64,000 bases of DNA, taken from assembly GCF_045348435.1 (NCBI RefSeq), contig NZ_CP157484.1:2790001-2854000 (forward strand). The letters are read 5' to 3'. The number at the start of each line of letters is the position of its first letter. The first letter of the stretch is position 1. This DNA comes from Alsobacter sp045348435. GTDB taxonomy: Bacteria; Pseudomonadota; Alphaproteobacteria; Rhizobiales; Beijerinckiaceae. The position numbers were made by a program, and so were the translations under genes. Of this stretch, positions 30,025-38,001 are shown one piece after another. Below the pieces are notes generated by a model. It did not search any database. It was given only the letters and a program-made list of their open reading frames with translations, and was not told the origin of the DNA.

Positions 30025-31305
30025 ATGAGCCTCGCTGAAGACACCAACATCGAACATCTCCCAGCGCGTCGCGATCGATCCCCGGTGACGGCAGGTCAGT
30101 CCATCCGGGCCATCGTCCCGCGTGACTTGAACGAGGCCTTCCGGGTCGGTGAGGCCATCTTCCAGTCAGGTCTGGCCCCATACGGCCTGGACTCCGCTCA
30201 GAAGGTCTGTGTGGCCGTCATGTACGGGCTGGAGATCGGCCTGCCGCCTATGCAGGCCGTGCAGTCGATCGGCATCATCAACGGGCGGCCTGGCATCTAC
30301 GGCGATGCCGCAATCGCCCTCGTGCGCGCCTCCGGCCTGATGCTGTCGTTCAAGGAATGGATCGAAGGCGAGGGCGACGAGCGCGCAGCAGTCTGCCGGG
30401 TCCAGCGCAAGGGCGAAGAGGTCGTCGAGGAGAGGTTCTCCGTCGCCCAGGCGAAGAAGGCCCGGCTCTGGGACGAGCGTCCCATCGTCAAGAAAAAGGG
30501 CCGGAGCGGCGAGTGGTACGAGGCCCAGAACGACTCGCCTTGGCACAAGTACCCGGATCGGATGCTGAAGTTCCGGGCGCGCGGTTTCCTGTTGCGCGAC
30601 ACCTTCGCCGATGTGCTCAAGGGCCTTGCGACGGTCGAAGAGCTTCAGGACATCACCCGGACCACGGAGGATGAGGCTCCCGCCCCGATCCGGCGCGCCC
30701 CGCCGCCTCCGCCGTCGCTCGCGGCGCCGCAGCCGCCCGCCGTCACGATCCCGACCGAGCAGGCCAAGCCGGAGCCGGTCGCGGTCGAGCAGCCCGCGCG
30801 CCGCGCGCCGCCCCCGCCGCGCTCGGCCCAGGCCTACACCGAGATGGGCCAGCTGAGTTCGGCCCCTGCACCGAACTCCGCCACCCAGGCTGTCGAAGAA
30901 GCGTCGGATGGCGACTTGCTGGAGGACCTCCGCAACGACTTGGTGGACTGCAAGACAGCCGCCGATTTCGACCGCGTCCGCGACGCCTACATGCCGAAGG
31001 TCGATCAGCTCGACGAGGACGCCAAGCGGGAAGCCGGTCGGATCTGGAACGAGTTCTTCACCCCGTTCTTCGACGCCGAGCAGAAGGCCGCCCGATCCAG
31101 CGCCGCGGAATCCAAAGAGGACGGTGACGATGGCATGACGCCAGTCGAGCGCGTCCTGCTGGACGAAGCCCGCTCCGCATCCCTGGAAGGCGTCCGCGCC
31201 CTCAAGTTCTGGCTCGGCAAGCGCCACGCGAACGAGATGTCGTTCCTCGAGGCACACAAGGACAGCCTCATGCAGGCTGCCCGGCAGGCTGACGAGGGCG
31301 TCTGA
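30025..31305 (+). CDS. RecT-like single-strand annealing protein
   Basis: A 426-residue protein. The first 215 residues have the pattern of RecT-like annealing proteins (AEAIFQSG-type FRVGEAIFQSGLAP, VMYGLEIGLPPMQAVQSIGI, INGRPGIYGDAAIALVRASG, then HKYPDRMLKFRARGFLLRD). A Pro-rich disordered linker (about 215-290) and an acidic C-terminal region follow, the latter a candidate SSB- or partner-binding tail. It would drive phage recombination. Start ATG 30,025 is used. Confidence 0.7.
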   Translation: MSLAEDTNIEHLPARRDRSPVTAGQSIRAIVPRDLNEAFRVGEAIFQSGLAPYGLDSAQKVCVAVMYGLEIGLPPMQAVQSIGIINGRPGIYGDAAIALVRASGLMLSFKEWIEGEGDERAAVCRVQRKGEEVVEERFSVAQAKKARLWDERPIVKKKGRSGEWYEAQNDSPWHKYPDRMLKFRARGFLLRDTFADVLKGLATVEELQDITRTTEDEAPAPIRRAPPPPPSLAAPQPPAVTIPTEQAKPEPVAVEQPARRAPPPPRSAQAYTEMGQLSSAPAPNSATQAVEEASDGDLLEDLRNDLVDCKTAADFDRVRDAYMPKVDQLDEDAKREAGRIWNEFFTPFFDAEQKAARSSAAESKEDGDDGMTPVERVLLDEARSASLEGVRALKFWLGKRHANEMSFLEAHKDSLMQAARQADEGV

Positions 31306-31307
31306 TC

Positions 31308-31817
31308 ATGGCTCCGCTCCCGTTCCGCTGGTCAGGAGAGGCTTTCGAGCCTCTCCGCGGTTTCGCCAAGCGCGCGAACAACCTGTTCGTGGTGGGCGAA
31401 GTTTATCGCCTGGAGCCTGTCGAGGACCGTTCCAGCGCGTCGCACAAGCATGAGTTCGCTTGGCTCAAGGAGGCCTGGCAGAACCTGCCTGAGACTCTGG
31501 CCGAACAATACCCGACGGCCGAACATCTTCGGAAACGGGCGTTGATCGACGCCGGTTTCTACGACGAGACCATCGTCGACGCGGGGACGCAGGCCGCAGC
31601 CATTCGCGTCGCGTCGTTCGTGCGGGCGCGCGAGGAGTTCACCCTCGTCATCGTGCGCGGCACCTTCGTGGTCACCCGAACCGCCAAGAGCCAATCCGTC
31701 CGGGCGATGGGGAACAAGGATTTTCAGCGTAGCAAGGCCGCGATCATGGACGTGGTCTCGGAGCTGATCGGCGTCACGTCTACCGAGCTCGCCCGCAACG
31801 CCGGGAGGGCCGCCTGA
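31308..31817 (+). CDS. Conserved phage protein of unknown function
   Basis: A 169-residue protein starting two bases after recT. The segments YRLEPVEDRSSASHKHEFAW and EAWQNLPETLAEQYPTAEHL recall a protein common in alphaproteobacterial prophages beside recT. Its later part (TLVIVRGTFVVTRTAKSQS) is beta-like. I do not know its function. Confidence 0.6.
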   Translation: MAPLPFRWSGEAFEPLRGFAKRANNLFVVGEVYRLEPVEDRSSASHKHEFAWLKEAWQNLPETLAEQYPTAEHLRKRALIDAGFYDETIVDAGTQAAAIRVASFVRAREEFTLVIVRGTFVVTRTAKSQSVRAMGNKDFQRSKAAIMDVVSELIGVTSTELARNAGRAA

Positions 31818-32140
31818 TGGTGCACCAGTCTGACCTGTTCGATCTCCTGGCCTATCCGGCGGCGCCCGGGGCCAAGACCGACGGGCCCAGCGCGGAAGCG
31901 GCGGAGTCCATGCGCCCGAGCGCGGAGTATCTGCGCGGCCAGGTGCTGGAGATGCTGCGCCGCCATCCCGCCGGCATGACGGCCGACGAGTGCGCGCAGA
32001 TGATGCGGCGTTCCGTGCTGTCGATCCGGCCGCGCTTTTCGGAGCTCGTGGCGCGCTCCCTCATCACCGACACCGGCGAGCGCCGGGTGAACGAGAGCGG
32101 CCGCAACGCCACGGTCTGGTCCGAGCGGAGGCCGGCGTGA
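31817..32140 (+). CDS. Small winged-helix-like protein
   Basis: A 107-residue protein with a C-terminal winged helix: LEMLRRHPAGMTADECAQMM, then SIRPRFSELVARSLITDTGE. Such domains in phage early operons often serve as small regulators or replication accessories. Start and stop overlap neighbouring genes. Confidence 0.65.
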   Translation: MVHQSDLFDLLAYPAAPGAKTDGPSAEAAESMRPSAEYLRGQVLEMLRRHPAGMTADECAQMMRRSVLSIRPRFSELVARSLITDTGERRVNESGRNATVWSERRPA

Positions 32141-32598
32141 GCACGCGCGAGCACCGCAAGGCCATCCCGATCGGCGTCAAGATGCAGGCCTGCTTGCTGC
32201 TGCTGGGCTTCACCGAGGACGAGATCGCCGGCGGCGCCGTGCAGTGGGACCATCATCCGGCTTTGGCATTGCGCTTCGTGGATCCGGAGACGGGCGAGAT
32301 GTCGCCGGCCCCGAACGATCCGCGCTATCTGCGCCCGCTGCGCAAGGCCGAGCACGCCGAGAAGACCTTCGGCCGCAAGGCGACGACGGCGGGCTCGGAT
32401 GTGGGGCTGGCCGCAAAGGTGAAGCGTCTCGACAAGTCCGAGGCCGAGTTCCGACGGCGTCTGCTGGCCAAGAGCGAGCCGACCGCCTTTCTCCCGATGG
32501 ATCACGAGGACCGCGGGCGCAAGCGCGCCTGGCCGTCCCGCCCGTTCCCGTCCCGCAAGCACGCCCGCAACCCGAAGGCCCGCACCCATGCAGACTGA
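32137..32598 (+). CDS. HNH-like nuclease family protein
   Basis: A 153-residue protein starting at GTG 32,137, overlapping the previous stop (GTGA). The core VQWDHHPALALRFVDPETG, then NDPRYLRPLRKAEHAEKTFG and a basic C-terminus is a common phage architecture with His-His-Asn-His spacing like HNH nucleases but without zinc Cys pairs. Nuclease activity is inferred, not certain. Confidence 0.55.
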   Translation: MSTREHRKAIPIGVKMQACLLLLGFTEDEIAGGAVQWDHHPALALRFVDPETGEMSPAPNDPRYLRPLRKAEHAEKTFGRKATTAGSDVGLAAKVKRLDKSEAEFRRRLLAKSEPTAFLPMDHEDRGRKRAWPSRPFPSRKHARNPKARTHAD

Positions 32599-32872
32599 CG
32601 CAGAACTGAGAGAAGCCGTGGCGCGCAAGATGACGGGCGAAGCCGGCTACAAGTGGGACGAACTCACGGGCGGCGAACGGCGTGGCATGTGCCTGTCCGC
32701 AGACATCGCGATTAGGCTTGTCGTGGCCCGCTGCGCTGAGGTGGCGGTTCGCATTGTCCCGTCTGCACGGCAGCGAACATCAGCCGAATATCACGCTGGA
32801 TGGAGCGCAGCGCTTGAAGCTGCGTCGGCCGCCATCCGCGCCCTCGCACCCCAGGAGCAGAGCCATGACTGA
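32588..32872 (+). CDS. Hypothetical protein
   Basis: A 94-residue helical protein (MQTDAELREAVARKMTGEAG...). Its end carries the sequence around CAGGAGCAGAGCCATGACTG, which also occurs 120 bases further on, so the gene ends at a duplicated translation-start block. No family recognised. Confidence 0.5.
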   Translation: MQTDAELREAVARKMTGEAGYKWDELTGGERRGMCLSADIAIRLVVARCAEVAVRIVPSARQRTSAEYHAGWSAALEAASAAIRALAPQEQSHD

Positions 32873-33782
32873 CGCAGGTCCGGCGCGGGTCGAATTGCCG
32901 CCAGGATGGCTTCGCAGGGACACCACACGAGCCGCAGCGCGACTGGAAGAGTGGGCCGCGAGGGCCGCACAGAGGAGCAGAGCCATGACTGACGACAGCC
33001 GCGCGACTGCGATCCGCATCATCGCCGCCCATTTCGAGCCCGGCGTGCGCATGGAAGGACCGTCTGACCTGTCCAAGCGCCGCGCTTCCGATGTCGTTGA
33101 CGCATTAGAAGAACACGGGCTGTTCGCCGTCCCCGCCCCCGCTGACCTGAATGCAGAAGCGCTGGAGAAGGCGCTGGCGCTGGCGAATTGGCTGACGGAA
33201 TTGGCCGACGAGATGCGGGACAGCGCCTACAATCTGGAGCAGGACATCGTGCCCGGCGAGGTCAACGCCCCCGTGTATCGCCGGACCGTCGCCAAATCGC
33301 GCGCTGACGCATTCAAGGCTCTGGACGCTGCCTCCGCCCTCCGTGCATCCGCCGCCCGCGCCGCCGCAGACAAGGCGCGGATCGAGGAACTGACGGAGGC
33401 GCTGAAGCCGTTCGCGGAGTTCATCGACGGGACCGGACCGTTGTGGGCGGACGAGAGGCGCATCTCAACGCTCAACTACGACTTTGACAAGCTGACGCTC
33501 GGGATATTCCGCCGCGCCCGCACCGCCCTCTCCGCCCACCCCGAGGAGGCCCCCTACGTCCCGGCCATCGTGGACTACCCCGACAGCGGCCACTCCGAAC
33601 TGGTCCTGCGGGACGTCCCGGTGATCGGCGGCGGTGAGATGGGCGTCACGGTCCTGCGCGACATGCACACCCGCGAGATCGTCGGGTTCCGGTGGCGGAC
33701 GCCGCGCGCGCTCACCCCCGAGGGGACCGCCGAAGCGGTCAAGGACATGCGGGCCGATATGCTGGGAGGGGCGGATGACTGA
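32865..33782 (+). CDS. Hypothetical modular protein with duplicated start block
   Basis: A 305-residue open frame from ATG 32,865. A second ATG at 32,985 has the same upstream bases (AGGAGCAGAGCC), so the real protein may begin there (265 residues, MTDDSRATAIRIIAAHFEPG). The middle contains LNAEALEKALALANW and ALRASAARAAADKARIEEL, modules repeated in the next gene; the C-terminal part has an ASCH- or beta-like region of unknown type (MGVTVLRDMHTREIVGFRWR). Function unknown. Confidence 0.5.
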   Translation: MTDAGPARVELPPGWLRRDTTRAAARLEEWAARAAQRSRAMTDDSRATAIRIIAAHFEPGVRMEGPSDLSKRRASDVVDALEEHGLFAVPAPADLNAEALEKALALANWLTELADEMRDSAYNLEQDIVPGEVNAPVYRRTVAKSRADAFKALDAASALRASAARAAADKARIEELTEALKPFAEFIDGTGPLWADERRISTLNYDFDKLTLGIFRRARTALSAHPEEAPYVPAIVDYPDSGHSELVLRDVPVIGGGEMGVTVLRDMHTREIVGFRWRTPRALTPEGTAEAVKDMRADMLGGADD

Positions 33783-33928
33783 GCTGAATGCAGAAGCGCT
33801 GGAGGGGCTGCTGAAAGAGGCGGCCGAGCTTCCCAACCCCAAGACGAACCTGCTCACGCACAACGAGCGCGAGTTGATCGACTTCTGCCAGCAGCTCGCC
33901 TCCGCCCTCCGTGCATCCGCCGCCCGCG
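33147..33928 (+). repeat. Direct repeats shared by two adjacent genes
   Basis: A 21-base sequence beginning CTGAATGCAGAAGCGCTGG occurs at 33,147-33,167 and 33,784-33,804, and a 31-base sequence (CCTCCGCCCTCCGTGCATCC core) at 33,330-33,360 and 33,898-33,928. Both pairs are perfect and in the same order, with the second spacing shorter, which points to duplication or recombination of a coding module. Confidence 0.75.
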
Positions 33929-34068
33929 AGGCGAAGCTGACGGAAGCGCTGGAAGAGTGCCGCGACCTGACGTCGAAGGGCACGCTATCCGCGCTAGAGG
34001 AGATCGGGCGCGTCGCTGCCGCCGCCCTCTCAGCCCTCCCCTCAGAGGAGCCCGCCCATGACCGCTGA
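33775..34068 (+). CDS. Hypothetical protein, partial paralogue of the preceding gene
   Basis: A 97-residue protein (MTELNAEALEGLLKEAAELP...) that repeats the LNAEALE and ALRASAAREAKLTEALE modules of the gene before it at DNA level. It is helical and overlaps both neighbours (8 and 11 bases). Function unknown; it seems to belong to a mosaic early region. Confidence 0.55.
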   Translation: MTELNAEALEGLLKEAAELPNPKTNLLTHNERELIDFCQQLASALRASAAREAKLTEALEECRDLTSKGTLSALEEIGRVAAAALSALPSEEPAHDR

Positions 34069-34558
34069 AATCACCTGCAAGTGGTGCAGCAAGCCGATCC
34101 TCCCCGGCGAGCCCAGCGCCTACGCGCCGACCGTTGGTTATCACGAGCATATGCACTGCGTAACCGCGCGGGGCTCAACCTCAGTAACCCTGCCCTCGGA
34201 TAGCGCGCAGCTTCAAGACGCCATCTCCGCCCTGCGCTCGCTCAACAAGGCGCTCATCGCCCGCGCCGAGGCCGCCGAGAAACGCTACCAAGCCGCCGTG
34301 CATGGCCGCATGCAGTTTCGCCAAGCCTTCAGGGAAGCCCGCGCCCGTGAGGCCGTCCTCAAGGCTCGGATCGATAGGGAGGCGCTGGAGCGTATCTCCA
34401 ATCTCGCCGCTGAACGCGCTGCGAAGAACGCCGGCGTTGCTCCGCAACTGCTGTACGCGCCCATCCTATGGACCTTGCAGGATGCGCTTCATGGCGATCA
34501 TCCGAACGCAGACCTGCCGACCGGCGCCGCCCGCCCCTCAGAGGAGACGAGAGGGTGA
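34058..34558 (+). CDS. Protein with N-terminal zinc-finger-like motif and coiled coil
   Basis: A 166-residue protein. The first 32 residues contain ITCKWCSKPILPGEP and then HEHMHC, a Cys2-His-Cys arrangement suited to zinc. Residues 45-115 form a coiled coil (AEAAEKRYQAAVHGRMQFRQ). It overlaps the previous gene by 11 bases and the next by four. Not assigned to a family. Confidence 0.6.
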   Translation: MTAEITCKWCSKPILPGEPSAYAPTVGYHEHMHCVTARGSTSVTLPSDSAQLQDAISALRSLNKALIARAEAAEKRYQAAVHGRMQFRQAFREARAREAVLKARIDREALERISNLAAERAAKNAGVAPQLLYAPILWTLQDALHGDHPNADLPTGAARPSEETRG

Positions 34559-34953
34559 CGGATCCGGTTTACCTGTCCGACGACGAGCTGCGCGACCGCC
34601 TACGGCCTTCGATGGGACAAGTGCGGTTCCGGAAGGTCCTCCTGGAGTTGGAGCGACGCGGCTTTCCGCGTCAGGACGCCGTGTTCGGCGGCCGCTACTG
34701 GCCGGCGGTTCGCGCCTGGCTGGACGCCCGCCATGGCTTAAACGATCATTCGATTGCACCGGCGATAGACGGAGAGGAAAACTTCGATGGCGGATCGCAG
34801 CGCGACCCCCGGCCTCGTGCGCCGCAAGCGAAAGGCCGGCGTGGCGCTCTACTGGAGCGCGCTGAGCCTCAGCCGAAACGCCCGGCTCTTTCCAGATCCG
34901 TTGATCCGTTTACCAGCCGACGCCACGGCCGCGGAGCTGCAGGACCTGTGTGA
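34555..34953 (+). CDS. Excisionase-like small DNA-binding protein
   Basis: A 132-residue open frame from GTG 34,555 (GTGA overlap with the previous stop). Residues 5-60 look like a winged helix of the excisionase/AlpA type (YLSDDELRDRLRPSMGQVRF, YWPAVRAWLDARHG). The last 55 residues are Arg/Pro-rich and run 167 bases into the integrase gene in another frame, so this tail may be largely a by-product of overlap. Position just before the integrase supports a directionality factor. Confidence 0.6.
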   Translation: MTDPVYLSDDELRDRLRPSMGQVRFRKVLLELERRGFPRQDAVFGGRYWPAVRAWLDARHGLNDHSIAPAIDGEENFDGGSQRDPRPRAPQAKGRRGALLERAEPQPKRPALSRSVDPFTSRRHGRGAAGPV

Positions 34954-35971
34954 GACCTACACCGCTCGTCTGAACCTCTGGCTTGCGGACGGCCCAGCCC
35001 AGCGCTGGCGCTACGACGGCACTGTGGCTGGACTCTGCGACACCTTCGAGCGGCACCCTGACAGCCCCATCCACGAGGTGAAGCGCAATACGGCGGACAG
35101 CTACGTCGACAGCCTGAAGGTGATCCGCGCAACGGTCGGAGCCCGCGCGATCCGCGCACTCGTGCCGATGGACGTAAAGCGCTGGTACGGCCAATGGCGC
35201 GCGCCGGCGAAGGACGGTGGCCCGGAACGGGTGAAGCGGGCGCACGACGCCGTGGCCACGTTTCGCATGGTCCTGCGCTTCGGGTTCGCGCTGGGCCACA
35301 AGGAGTGCGGCGCCCTGGCCGAGCAACTCAAGATGATCCGCTTCGAGCGCAGCGGTCGGCGTGAGGGCGAAATGACAGTTGAGCACGTGCGCGCCTTCGT
35401 GGCTGCCGCGCTGCGGGCCGAGCGACTGCCTGAGCATTGCCGCCTGTCCATGGCGATCGGCGTCGCAACCCAGTTCGAGACCATGCTGCGGCAGAAGGAC
35501 GTGATCGGCGAGTGGAGCGGGCCCAGCGCGCGGGATGCCTGGTTGGGATCATACACCTGGGAAAACCTCCCCGGCGGCATTCTCCGGCTGAAGACGAGCA
35601 AGGCGAAGCGCCTGGCCGTCTTCGACCTAACCCGCATGGAGCTGGTCTGGCCGTTGCTACAGAGCGTGCCGCAGGCCGATCGCGTGGGGGCTGTGGTGAA
35701 GGGTCCGGCAGGCGACCCCATCCGCGAACGAACCTACCGCAAGTGGTTCCGCGAGATTGCTGGCTTGGCCGGGATCCCGGCGACCGTCTGGAACATGGAT
35801 TCCCGGGCGGGAGCGATCACCGAGGCCATGGAAGCCGGGGCCGATCCGGCGGCCGTCAGCGACGGCGCCACGCACTCGAGCTTGACCATGACAAAGCGCT
35901 ACGATCGGCGTGTGGCCGAGCGGATCCTCACTGTGGCAGAAGCGCGTAAGGCACGCCGATCGGCACCCTGA
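34787..35971 (+). CDS. Tyrosine recombinase (integrase)
   Basis: A 394-residue tyrosine integrase. An N-terminal arm-type region (residues 1-90) is followed by a core-binding domain (VKRNTADSYVDSLKVIRATV) and the catalytic domain, with an Arg region near ATQFETMLRQKDVI, the MDSRAGAITEAMEAG box (Asp where His is usual before x-x-R) and the nucleophile Tyr in SLTMTKRYDRR. It ends the rightward operon. Integration at the tRNA-Pro at 39.4 kb is inferred. Confidence 0.85.
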   Translation: MADRSATPGLVRRKRKAGVALYWSALSLSRNARLFPDPLIRLPADATAAELQDLCETYTARLNLWLADGPAQRWRYDGTVAGLCDTFERHPDSPIHEVKRNTADSYVDSLKVIRATVGARAIRALVPMDVKRWYGQWRAPAKDGGPERVKRAHDAVATFRMVLRFGFALGHKECGALAEQLKMIRFERSGRREGEMTVEHVRAFVAAALRAERLPEHCRLSMAIGVATQFETMLRQKDVIGEWSGPSARDAWLGSYTWENLPGGILRLKTSKAKRLAVFDLTRMELVWPLLQSVPQADRVGAVVKGPAGDPIRERTYRKWFREIAGLAGIPATVWNMDSRAGAITEAMEAGADPAAVSDGATHSSLTMTKRYDRRVAERILTVAEARKARRSAP

Positions 35972-36177
35972 AATGAGGATTTCACCCAAATTCCTTACAC
36001 GAATCGCTGTCTCCTGAGTTCACTGTATTGGGACAGAGATAAGTGGACCGGTCGTGATGGCTCGGACGCGATGTGACCAGGGCGGCATAGAAATGTGTCT
36101 TTTAACGCTCTCGGCTCAGGTTGTGCTATGTCGAGTCGCGGTTCGCCGCCTGATGAGAATGTACTAGGGTAAAACGT

Positions 36178-37038
36178 GTGAGCGCTTCAGCCGAATCTAC
36201 CCCAACCCTCCGCTCAATTTCGCCGTTCCGCTATCCTGGCGGTAAAGCATTTCTGTACAAATATTTGCTTGCACGGCTTGAATCTCTTCCCAGGGGAAGC
36301 CGATACTACGCTGAGCCGTTTTGCGGCGGCGCGGGCGCAGCTGTGATCCTCCTTAAGCTAGACGCTGTGGAGCAGCTTCACTTAAACGACGCTGATCCCA
36401 AAGTGTTCTCGGCATGGCACTCCATCCTTCAACAGCCCCAACGCTTCGCCGAGGCAATTATTAAAACACCCGTTGATCTAGAAACTTGGCATAATTGCCG
36501 CAAAATCGTTGAAAGCACGAGCGATATCGGCTTTGAGCTCGGGTTCGCAACTTTTTTCCTTAACCGGACCAGCCGCTCCGGTATTGTAATTGGGGCAGGA
36601 CCAATCGGCGGGTACGATCAACGAGGCGTATGGAAAATTGACGCGCGGTTCAATCGAGAAGCGTTGGCCGACCGCGTTCTCTGGCTGGGCACGATGAAGG
36701 ACCGCATTCGACTGACCAGGGAAGATGCCTTGACGTTCTTGGCACGATCGCCAAAACGCTTGCCGATTGAGCAGACACTTTTCTTTGTAGACCCGCCATA
36801 CGTAACAGCCGGCGGACGCCTCTACCTTAACGCAATGAACGAGGGCAAGCACATCGCTCTCAGTGACATGCTTCAGGACGGAACCTTACCGCACTGGGTT
36901 TTGACCTATGACGACCACCCGCTCATTCGCCGCTTGTACGAAGCGCAGCCAGTGAAAGACCTCGCTGTGACCTATAGTCTCCAAACAAAACGGAAGGAGC
37001 GCGAAATTCTGATAAATGATCACGACGCGTTGGCGTAA
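36178..37038 (+). CDS. D12-class N6-adenine DNA methyltransferase
   Basis: A 286-residue Dam-like enzyme starting at GTG 36,178. The motifs are FRYPGGKAFLYKYLLARL (SAM binding), EPFCGGAGAAVILLKLDAVE and the catalytic VDPPYVTAGGRLY (alpha order, as in DpnM/Dam). Base composition is close to 50% G+C, clearly below the flanking genes, so it was probably acquired separately. Its end overlaps the end of the minus-strand gene at 37,020 by 19 bases. It may protect DNA from a partner nuclease. Confidence 0.85.
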   Translation: MSASAESTPTLRSISPFRYPGGKAFLYKYLLARLESLPRGSRYYAEPFCGGAGAAVILLKLDAVEQLHLNDADPKVFSAWHSILQQPQRFAEAIIKTPVDLETWHNCRKIVESTSDIGFELGFATFFLNRTSRSGIVIGAGPIGGYDQRGVWKIDARFNREALADRVLWLGTMKDRIRLTREDALTFLARSPKRLPIEQTLFFVDPPYVTAGGRLYLNAMNEGKHIALSDMLQDGTLPHWVLTYDDHPLIRRLYEAQPVKDLAVTYSLQTKRKEREILINDHDALA

Positions 37039-37997
37039 TCTAGGTATTCGCCTAGCCATCGGGTCAGCTCGTGCACGCGTTCCGAGCCGTCAATCGAAAC
37101 GCCTTGAGTTGCCAGCTGAAATCCCTGCCAAGCACGACGCGGCAGTCGCAGCCTATCAAGGATAGCCATATGGAATTGATGTAGCGTATTCCAGAATGCA
37201 TCGTCGAAAACTCGGTAAGGAATTATTGTAACGTAGACGCGATTGCCAGTCATGTGATCGAACATATAAGCCTGGCCAAAAACACGCGCATGCTCTTTGA
37301 CCGGCTTGTCACGCCAGTTTCGTCCGCTGGCCGTCTGCCCAAAAAAGAATGCAGTGGGCGGCGGCATGCCTTCTGCAGTCCACGCAATCACATCAACGCC
37401 GCCGTCCTTCTCGTGCGGAGAAACGTAGGCGCTAGGAGGATTTCGGACGGAAAAGCCGCCCCCCATCGCCGCAGCCCTTGTCAGCAACTCAATGATCGTT
37501 TCGCGCGACTGCCGAGGCCAACCTACGCTGAATGCGGGTCCAGTGGCGAGGCCCGCTAGCCCTAACGTCGCCACGATCTGAAAAATTTTGTTACGCAATT
37601 GGGTTAGCAGATCTCCGGTCGGGGGCAATGCAAGTATTGTAGAGCCTGACACATGCGTTGTGATAAGACAAATCATGTAGAACGAGAATCGAGGCTCTCG
37701 CCAATTCTCATTCAATATGAGCTCCTCGCCAGATTCATCTAGTTCGAATGGATAAGTATCGCCCAGGGTTCGCCGACGAAATTCAACTTCATTCTCCAGC
37801 GACTCGATACGCTGTTCACGCCTGCGATCGCGTTCACCGATGTCGTCTTCAGCTGTTTCTTCGAGCTCCTGCAGTGACCCAAGCAAGGCGTCGAGCCGCG
37901 CCAGTCCAAATGGACTGAAAAGCGCCGTGAGTTCCAGCCAATCGACGAGGTCATCGGCAGCGAGCGTCAGCGTAGGCGAATCCACAGGGATTGGCAT
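37020..37997 (-). CDS. Unknown protein with PD-(D/E)xK-like core
   Basis: A 325-residue protein. Residues 35-75 form a coiled coil (EELEETAEDDIGERD region). Residues 105-160 contain hydrophobic helices. The centre (196-225) reads EKDGGVDVIAW and then FFFGQTASGRNW, with Asp202 and Gln221 placed like a diverged D...(E/Q)-x-K nuclease core, although the Lys is not at the usual site. The C-terminal third is helical and basic. It follows the ParB-like gene by four bases, so both are one operon. I recognise no named family; nuclease function is a hypothesis. Confidence 0.6.
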   Translation of the reverse strand: MPIPVDSPTLTLAADDLVDWLELTALFSPFGLARLDALLGSLQELEETAEDDIGERDRRREQRIESLENEVEFRRRTLGDTYPFELDESGEELILNENWREPRFSFYMICLITTHVSGSTILALPPTGDLLTQLRNKIFQIVATLGLAGLATGPAFSVGWPRQSRETIIELLTRAAAMGGGFSVRNPPSAYVSPHEKDGGVDVIAWTAEGMPPPTAFFFGQTASGRNWRDKPVKEHARVFGQAYMFDHMTGNRVYVTIIPYRVFDDAFWNTLHQFHMAILDRLRLPRRAWQGFQLATQGVSIDGSERVHELTRWLGEYLDYANAS

Positions 37998-38001
37998 TCT
38001 C

